Shown here one piece after another: positions 47,461 through 53,000 of a stretch of 53,000 nucleotides of DNA (position 1 is the first letter of the stretch; each line of letters opens with the position of its first letter). Made by a program: the position numbers and the translations under genes. This DNA comes from Adiantum capillus-veneris (Eukaryota > Streptophyta > Polypodiopsida > Polypodiales > Pteridaceae), in the NCBI GenBank assembly GCA_014529385.2, contig CM043950.1, forward strand, positions 75,995,435 through 76,048,434, in the 5' to 3' direction. The notes beneath the pieces are model-generated. The model was given only the letters and a program-made list of their open reading frames with translations, was not told where the DNA came from and searched no databases.

Positions 47461-47854
47461 CCCCCAGAGCGTAAGTGCATGTGCTTCTGATACCCTAAGG
47501 TGTCAAAAAGCTGCTCTAGGAGGCCTTGTGACTAGTTTTTAGCGTGTTTTTTGTTTGTTTTTTTGCTAGATTTTTTAGAGCGTGTCGTGGAATGGGCCGT
47601 GTGATAGATCGAAACGAGCGTATCGGTCAGAGGGTCGTGCCGTGCTTTACAGCCCTCCGTTTGGTCACTCTATGCCCTCGGAATCCCTAAAACTGTCAAT
47701 TTCCAGTAGGGAACTAGGCCCAAACTAGAAAGTCTAAGGGTGCAAGTGGGAAGAGAAAGGAGGAGAGTGGAGGACTTGTCCCACATGCTCTCATTCTCTC
47801 TTGAGGGAGTAGGGTATATATATAAGAGTGAGTCTAGTATATATCATAAGACTG

Positions 47855-47890
47855 AGGCCTGGGCCTGGGCTTGGGCTTGGGCTTGGGAAA
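47855..47890. repeat. Hexanucleotide repeat gggctt/gggcct
   Basis: Five or six units of a ctgggc/cttggg hexamer in the 5' leader of the gag-protease element. The plus-strand Trp-Ala frame is an artefact. Confidence 0.85.
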
Positions 47891-48009
47891 ATGATTCTGA
47901 TCCCGATCTACCTTTTATACAAACCAACCCGTCCGTTCTAAGAGTCACGTTTTTTATTTTCGAAAATTTTATTTTCAGATTTTTTTTTTCAAAAAAAACT
48001 TTTTTTTTT

Positions 48010-48245
48010 TAATGCAGAAAATACAGAAATTGAAAACGTAGAAATGCAGAAAATTGCAGAAACTGAAAACGCAGAAATTGAAAATGCAGAAATGCAGAAA
48101 ATTGAAAAACGCAGAAATGCAGAAAATTGCAGAAATTGAAAACGCCGAACTTGAAAATGCAGAAATTGCAGAAATTGAAAAAACGCAGACAATAGCAGAA
48201 ATTGAAACTTGACAGCAAATGCAAAAAACGCAAAAAACAGAAATC
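48010..48245 (-). repeat. Minisatellite of gcagaaattgaaaa-type units in the 5' leader
   Basis: About 15 imperfect units of 9-15 bases built from gcagaaat, gcagaaaatt and gaaaacgc. It lies between the primer site and the gag frames, preceded on the plus strand by A/T homopolymers at 47975-48010. The Phe/Ser-rich frames here are artefacts. Confidence 0.85.
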
Positions 48246-48334
48246 TCCACACACTCCTTCCCTGCCTTTCCTATGATAGAAATTGCACCACAAGGAAGCG
48301 TAAAGTGCTAACCGAGCTTAGTGTAGGGCATATC

Positions 48335-48352
48335 CCCGGCAGCGGCGCCAAA
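48335..48352 (-). promoter_or_regulatory. Primer-binding site TGGCGCCGCTGCCGGGGA
   Basis: Lies two bases inside the 5' LTR on the minus strand. This primer sequence, with one or two changes, is characteristic of plant Athila/Tat gypsy elements. Confidence 0.88.
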
Positions 48353-48354
48353 AA

Positions 48355-48605
48355 TGTGCGCTCCTTGCCGCACTGTCGAAGCAAGAGACTTGCCAATACA
48401 CCGTGTGCGAGCCACAAACGGCTCCAAGCACACAACAAGCCTAAACTAGCAAGCTCAAGAGAACAAAGGGTGTGTCACTCACCGCTCTACGCTCGCCTTC
48501 GTGGTGGATTCCTCGCCGCGATGAAGAAGAAGCTGCAGTCGTGCCGCGCTCAACCGCTTCGCCGCCGTCGTGCCTTCGTAATGCTCGATCGCACACACAC
48601 ACTCC

Positions 48606-48647
<42 letters not shown>

Positions 48648-48940
48648 AGGAGGTGAAGAAGAAGAAGATGGAGATGGAGCAAGAGCACTCTTCTATTGCA
48701 CAAATGAGAGAATGAGTAAAAATTAGGTTTAGTTGGCTTTTATAGGAGCTCACCCCATTCACACTTGGGCGCCCATGCTTAGCCAACTAATCCCTTGAAT
48801 GTCCAAGTTAAAGTGCGCCTCTCATCGGCGATCACTCTACCTTTCCCTATTGGTCCGACAAGCCCGGTACCTGACTCTACCAAATACATAATACGCGTCC
48901 ATCGTAGGTGATGGGTGTCCGTGAGCCGTGAGGGTTAACA
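48355..48940 (-). repeat. 5' LTR of the gag-protease element (586 bp)
   Basis: On the minus strand it starts TGTTAACCCTCACGG. It holds a TATA-like CTATAAAAGCC (around 48735-48745), then (GT)n(GA)n microsatellites in the probable leader, and ends GAGCGCACA next to the primer site. Confidence 0.95.
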
Positions 48941-49360
48941 CACGCTTCTTGGGTGGACCCGTGATGCCCAAAAGTGCAGATAAAGTCATTCTTGTGGACA
49001 AAGTGTTTGCCAGAGATTGTTTTGGTTACTGCTCGGGCTATACAGGTGGTCGGGCAGCGTATTACTACACTTACACGGCAATGGCACTAGCTCTTGGTAG
49101 ACAAAACCCAGATAAACTTTTAGAGTATGGCAAACATCTCATGATTCGTTACAAGGGTGATGTGCCATAAAACAAAATTGAACCTTCAAAATCTTGATAC
49201 ACTTCAAGTAGCAATTGTATAAGATCATGTATTACATAAATTTTGTACAATGTCATCCACTCAGAGTATCTTTCTCCACTTGTGGTTCACATACACCATT
49301 GTCTCTCTCCACCTTCGTTGACTTTCACGAGCACCGGAGTTGTTGTATGCCATTGATCTT

Positions 49361-51458
49361 TTAACTTTTTGTTGTTGTAAATGTCTGATGGCTTGTGCTG
49401 TTGTTGAAGAGGCCAAGACTTCTTTTTCCTTGAATGATTCTACGATAGAACCATTCAAATAGTTCTCTCAAACTATTAGCCTTGATTTGAGATCCACCAT
49501 GTCGTGTGTGCCTGAAATAAGCATTTCTCGCCATGTAATGAGACTTTTCCATCCCTTGGGTATTCCATATTGCCGGGTTCCCATACTTTTGTACAAAATA
49601 TGGTAAATGATTGAAAATGATGTGCTGGATATGAAAACAGATTAGTTAGAATGTTTTACACTCACATAGTTGCACATAAAAGAGAATCAAATACACCATA
49701 ATACCATGTAGTGAGTAATCTGGGTGTCTGTCCATGCTGTCTTGAATGATTTTTTGAGAAGGTTGAGATTCTCCTTGAACTTGTTCATATCACCTTGTGA
49801 CCAGTCATCTTTGTCACACATCAGAAATAGGATGTCTATTGATCGCCAAACCTCAGCCTTTGAGTTACGAGTATTTGGTTCTTGGTCTTTGACTGCAATA
49901 TGTAGCTTTTTCCAGCTCTGATACTCTACCTTGCTAACATAAGATGTGTTATATATTTTTCCATGTTTTGTTATCTTCGGATCTCGTATTCCTTGGGGTT
50001 TAGATAAAAACCTCCGTGCCTTCACCCCACCGATGGATGGTTTGCATGGGCCACCATATGCTAGATTCTGATTGAACACTAAAATACAAAGGATCATCAC
50101 TGGGACACTTTGAGAGGGTTCTATTCATTAAAGTAATAGTAACACACTCTAGCTTTTTCTCTTTAACAAGATCACACTCATCCAGTTTTAACAAAAAATG
50201 TAATACCCCTCCTGACTCTTCAAATGTGATGTTGTAAAACTCCACCATTCTCTTCTGTAACATCTGCAGGTCCATAAAAATATTATTGAACTCATCATAT
50301 GCCATGTTTGCTCCATGTCCAATGTAAGTTGCTTTAATATGAAAGGGCTGTCCAAGATAGTCTCCCTGTGCCTCGTTAAGCTGAAGCCTCTCTTTCCAAA
50401 CACTTGAGGCTGATGGTAAAAGTTTGGATTTTATACCCTTCTTAACAAAGATGGATGAGACAGATTTTTGTATAGCCGAATATCCTCTTTTGCTTACACC
50501 AAGTGAATCAAGTGTGCCTTGTATCTCTTTTGCAGGCATTGAGTTCTCTGAAATAAAGCGGTCCACTACATTTCGTTGTAGGACCTTAAACTTCTTGTCA
50601 TGTACTATATCTGCTGCCAGGCTTCTACTTATAAGTGGCTTCAGTCTCTTTCCTATATTGGCTTTGGGATCAATGTTTTCCTTGTCAGGATAGATTGAAT
50701 CTCTACATGAAGACAATGTATAAGTAAATAACAGAACATTTACTTCACTAACACTATTTAGGCACATGAAAACAATGCATAACAAGAAAAAACAAAAAGA
50801 TTACTTAACTAAGACAATGTAGCCAACCGAGAAGCATCACCTTAATGCTCGGATTCTTTTCTTGAGACCTCTGGATGCAACCTGCAATGTTTCAAGATTG
50901 TGCAATTTCTTCTTTCGGATACTACCACCCAAGATGGTGTCCTTCATTTGACAACTTCGTACCTTTCCTTTCAGTTCCTGTACCTCTGTTTTGTGTTGCA
51001 AAATGGTAACCTGATCTGTAGAATGTAAATGTGAAAGACGAACAATCTCACATTGTTGAGCTTGGAGAATGCCCTTATAAGTTTCAGCTTCCCTTGTAAG
51101 AGATTTACAATAACCCAGAAGGCCCTTTTCTCCATCACCAGCAAAGGTCAATAAGCTTGTAGGATTGACAAACGGTCGAGATGCATTAGTCATTGGATTC
51201 TTAGGATAGAGAGAGCCTCTCGTCCAAATATCTATGTGTTTAGCTCCCTGAGCTCTGAGCGTGTCTATGGATGCGGGAGGTATATGTGTGTTTGTTTTAC
51301 TACTCTTAATCAATGGTTGGTACTCATTGTCCAAATCAATGTGAAGGTGATATTTGGCTCCTTTTTACGTAACATTTGTGCCATTTGAAGAGTGCGCTAT
51401 TAGCCAAATGTGCAGGTTTAATGGAAAGTGAATAGCGGCTGCGCCTTCGTCCCTCCAT
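49361..51458 (-). pseudogene. Gene D: coiled-coil protein with transposase-like C-terminus (candidate transposase)
   Basis: Exons inferred: 51458-50841, 50702-49705 and 49624-49361, with GT/AG introns at 50703-50840 and 49625-49704. The N-terminus is basic (MEGRRRSRYSLSIKPAHLAN), with a frame break near 51362. A coiled-coil-like segment (QHKTEVQELKGKVRSCQMKD) follows. Exon 2 holds RNVVDRFISENSMPAKEIQ, a hydrophobic/acidic strand LHFLLKLDECDLVKEKKLEC, VTITLMNRTLS and YFSVQSESSIWWPM. After a frame break it ends THYM. Exon 3 reads HIIFNHLPYFVQKYGNPAIW, NTQGMEKSHYMARNAYFRHT and NSLRELFEWFYRR. The acidic strand plus the late GMEKSHY glutamate would fit a DDE arrangement, but that is inference; I cannot name the superfamily. 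Confidence 0.55.
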
Positions 51459-51660
51459 GTTAGCCTCATTCCCTCCATATTGAGGAGGTTCATTCAATGC
51501 AACTGAAAAGAAGATTATCCCTCAATCATTACGAACGAATGTTCAGAAGAGTAAGGAATCTACTTAAAGTACACTTTTTGAACTTTTACCATGAAAGACC
51601 CACCTATATTATTTGCCATTTTTTCTAGAGAGAGAGTGCAAAAACTACATTTTCTTAGAA

Positions 51661-51693
51661 GGCCCTCCAAATGACCTCCGAAATTTCCTAATG
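51661..51693 (-). repeat. Right copy of the 33-bp inverted repeat
   Basis: ggccctccaaatgacctcc and cgaaatttcctaatg, the inverted match of 31322-31354. It lies about 200 bases upstream of the gene D start. Confidence 0.85.
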
Positions 51694-53000
51694 CCGAAGC
51701 ATTTTCGAGTAGGAATCATATGTAGACATTGTCAGTCACATTTGGGGAAAGCCCTAGCCCAACGTTTGTGGAAAACAACCCAGAGCTTCATGGCCCTGCC
51801 AACATGACATACCTACAAAACGTGCATTCCAAGTGCAAGAAGCTCTAGAAGACAAATATTTCGACCATGCATATGTTCACCAAAGATGAAAGCAGAGGAG
51901 GAAATTTAACAAAACTTAAAAATCAAAACTTTTGCCCTTGTTGAGGAGATACATAGTGTAAGTGCTTTCCAAGAGATAACATTCAAAAGAGCATCTAAGG
52001 AAATGTTCTCTATTGCATTGAGAGATTACAATTTCGTTTCTCATCTCTAACTCAACATGTCCCACCTATAATTGCATCCAAGAGGCTACAGCTCAATTTT
52101 ATCAATATACCTCACTTGATGTACATATTCACCACAGCATTGCCAAATACAATTTTTTTTTTAAAAGAGCCCCATCCTAACAAACTTCTGATGAATTTTT
52201 TTGCCCATTCCGAATGAAAAATTGGTTTTCAAAAGAGCCCCATCCTAACAAACGTATGATGAATGTGTTTGCCCATGCCAATTTTTTACATAATGCTACA
52301 TGTCTTAGCAATGCAAGCGATAGTGATGCCTTCGGAGAGAATTACTTGCTTTACATCAGTTGTTGTTGTAAACAATCCAAAGATCTTTGCTCCCCATGTT
52401 GGACATACCCTGCTTTCCAAGAATGCTTGACCTAAAAAACATCAACCATGTAAGTATAGCAGCATTGGTTCAATGCAATAAAATAAAATTTCCCTCATAT
52501 TATTAGAGTATGTTTGGACCTCCTGTTGCATACACTGAAAACAATCTGAAGCTTCCTTGGTAGGATCTTGCTCGACACATCTCTCGTATAAGTGAATTCC
52601 AAGGGGCTACATTGAAGATATAAGATCGCTTAATATTTTCTCATAACACCGTCGTCTTTCTTGACCTTGCTTCTTTCAAGCAAATCCTACAATTGGTACT
52701 GTTCAAGGGACAACACTCCAAATAGGAAGCTTGTCACAACCTGTACTTTCAAAAGTACACCACAATAGGCTTGCATGTCCCCCATCTCAAAACACCGTCG
52801 TCTTTCTTGACGTTGCTTCTTTTAAGCGGATCTTGCAATTGGTACAGTAAAAGAGACAACACTCCAAATAGGAAGCTCGTCACAACCTGTACTTTCAAAA
52901 GTACACCACAATAGGCTTGTACATCCCCCAAAGGATTCCCAAGGAGGACTAAAAATGTATGAAGCCTCCACTCGACGTTCACAAAAACAGCTTAAAGCTT
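51694..53000. other. No gene recognised; tandem repeats only
   Basis: A 68-base duplication containing aaaagagccccatcctaaca starts near 52165 and 52233. A 144-base tandem duplication with caccgtcgtctttcttga at about 52648 and 52792 belongs to the same short repeat family as 31208-31321. I see no frame with a known motif. Confidence 0.6.

Larger units (their letters stand above)
39706..48940 (-). mobile_element. Young 9.2-kb gag-protease LTR retrotransposon lacking RT and integrase
   Basis: LTRs at 39706-40283 (578 bp) and 48355-48940 (586 bp) differ by a few bases and by microsatellite length, and both run TG to CA. The TSD is cacgc (39701-39705 and 48941-48945). On the minus strand the right LTR is the 5' LTR, followed by TGGCGCCGCTGCCGGGGA, the primer site typical of plant Tat/Athila-type gypsy elements. 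The purine tract aggaaggggggca precedes the left LTR. Gag, zinc knuckles and an aspartic protease are present between 47460 and 43047. No RT, RNase H or integrase is found in the remaining 2.7 kb. It is therefore non-autonomous (TR-GAG-like, with protease). It has inserted in an exon of gene C. Confidence 0.93.

Overview
The window looks like repeat-rich land-plant nuclear DNA. The evidence is: introns with GT/AG borders, plant-type LTR retrotransposons whose primer sites match tRNA ends (TGGTATCAGAGC, TGGCGCCGCTGCC), a CACTA (En/Spm) TNP2 transposase, an L1-like LINE, a Ty3/gypsy pol with an extra RNase H, and very long (GA)n/(CT)n tracts. The species cannot be fixed from sequence alone; a large-genome plant such as a fern is a guess. 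No convincing ordinary host gene, tRNA or rRNA was found. Almost everything is a mobile element, often nested and usually decayed.

Layout. 1-2251: decayed Ty3/gypsy pol (+). 2252-7014: about 2.4 copies of a 0.8-kb tandem repeat, split by a complete short-LTR non-autonomous retrotransposon (2336-5163, minus, TSD ggata). 7.3-8.1 kb: LINE ORF1 piece. 8.4-9.1 kb: CACTA-like end and microsatellites. 9.1-10.96 kb: fragment of an unusual gag-only LTR element. 11.0-15.5 kb: LINE ORF2 (endonuclease, RT) with a 352-bp tandem duplication and a 655-bp inserted TIR element. 16.4-18.3 kb: gypsy integrase (-) with a 744-bp solo LTR in it. 18.3-23.1 kb: second, longer copy of the gag-only element (-) with a 2.36-kb LTR. 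23.1-31.2 kb: CACTA TNP2 (+) split inside an apparent intron by a 6.1-kb LTR-type element.

Most interesting region, 31.3-51.7 kb. Four multi-exon genes lie in the order A> <B C> <D, flanked by a 33-bp inverted repeat (31322-31354 and 51661-51693). Gene B starts with a histone H3-like domain, including an H3-type tail beginning MARTKATARK. It continues into a Ulp1 (C48) cysteine protease, an acidic Glu/Asp-rich repeat, and an FCP1/NIF-type HAD phosphatase domain. Gene D ends in a segment I suspect is the C-terminal part of an RNase H-fold transposase. Genes A and C are unrecognised. The B-C divergent region and the first intron of C hold four related stem-loops. I infer one multigene DNA transposon of about 11.1 kb carrying a chromatin-directed fusion protein, now decayed by in-frame stops (mostly TAG) and frameshifts. 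A young 9.2-kb gag-protease LTR retrotransposon (39706-48940, TSD cacgc) has since landed in an exon of gene C.

Many calls are pseudogenes, and exon borders were chosen by splice motifs and reading phase only.
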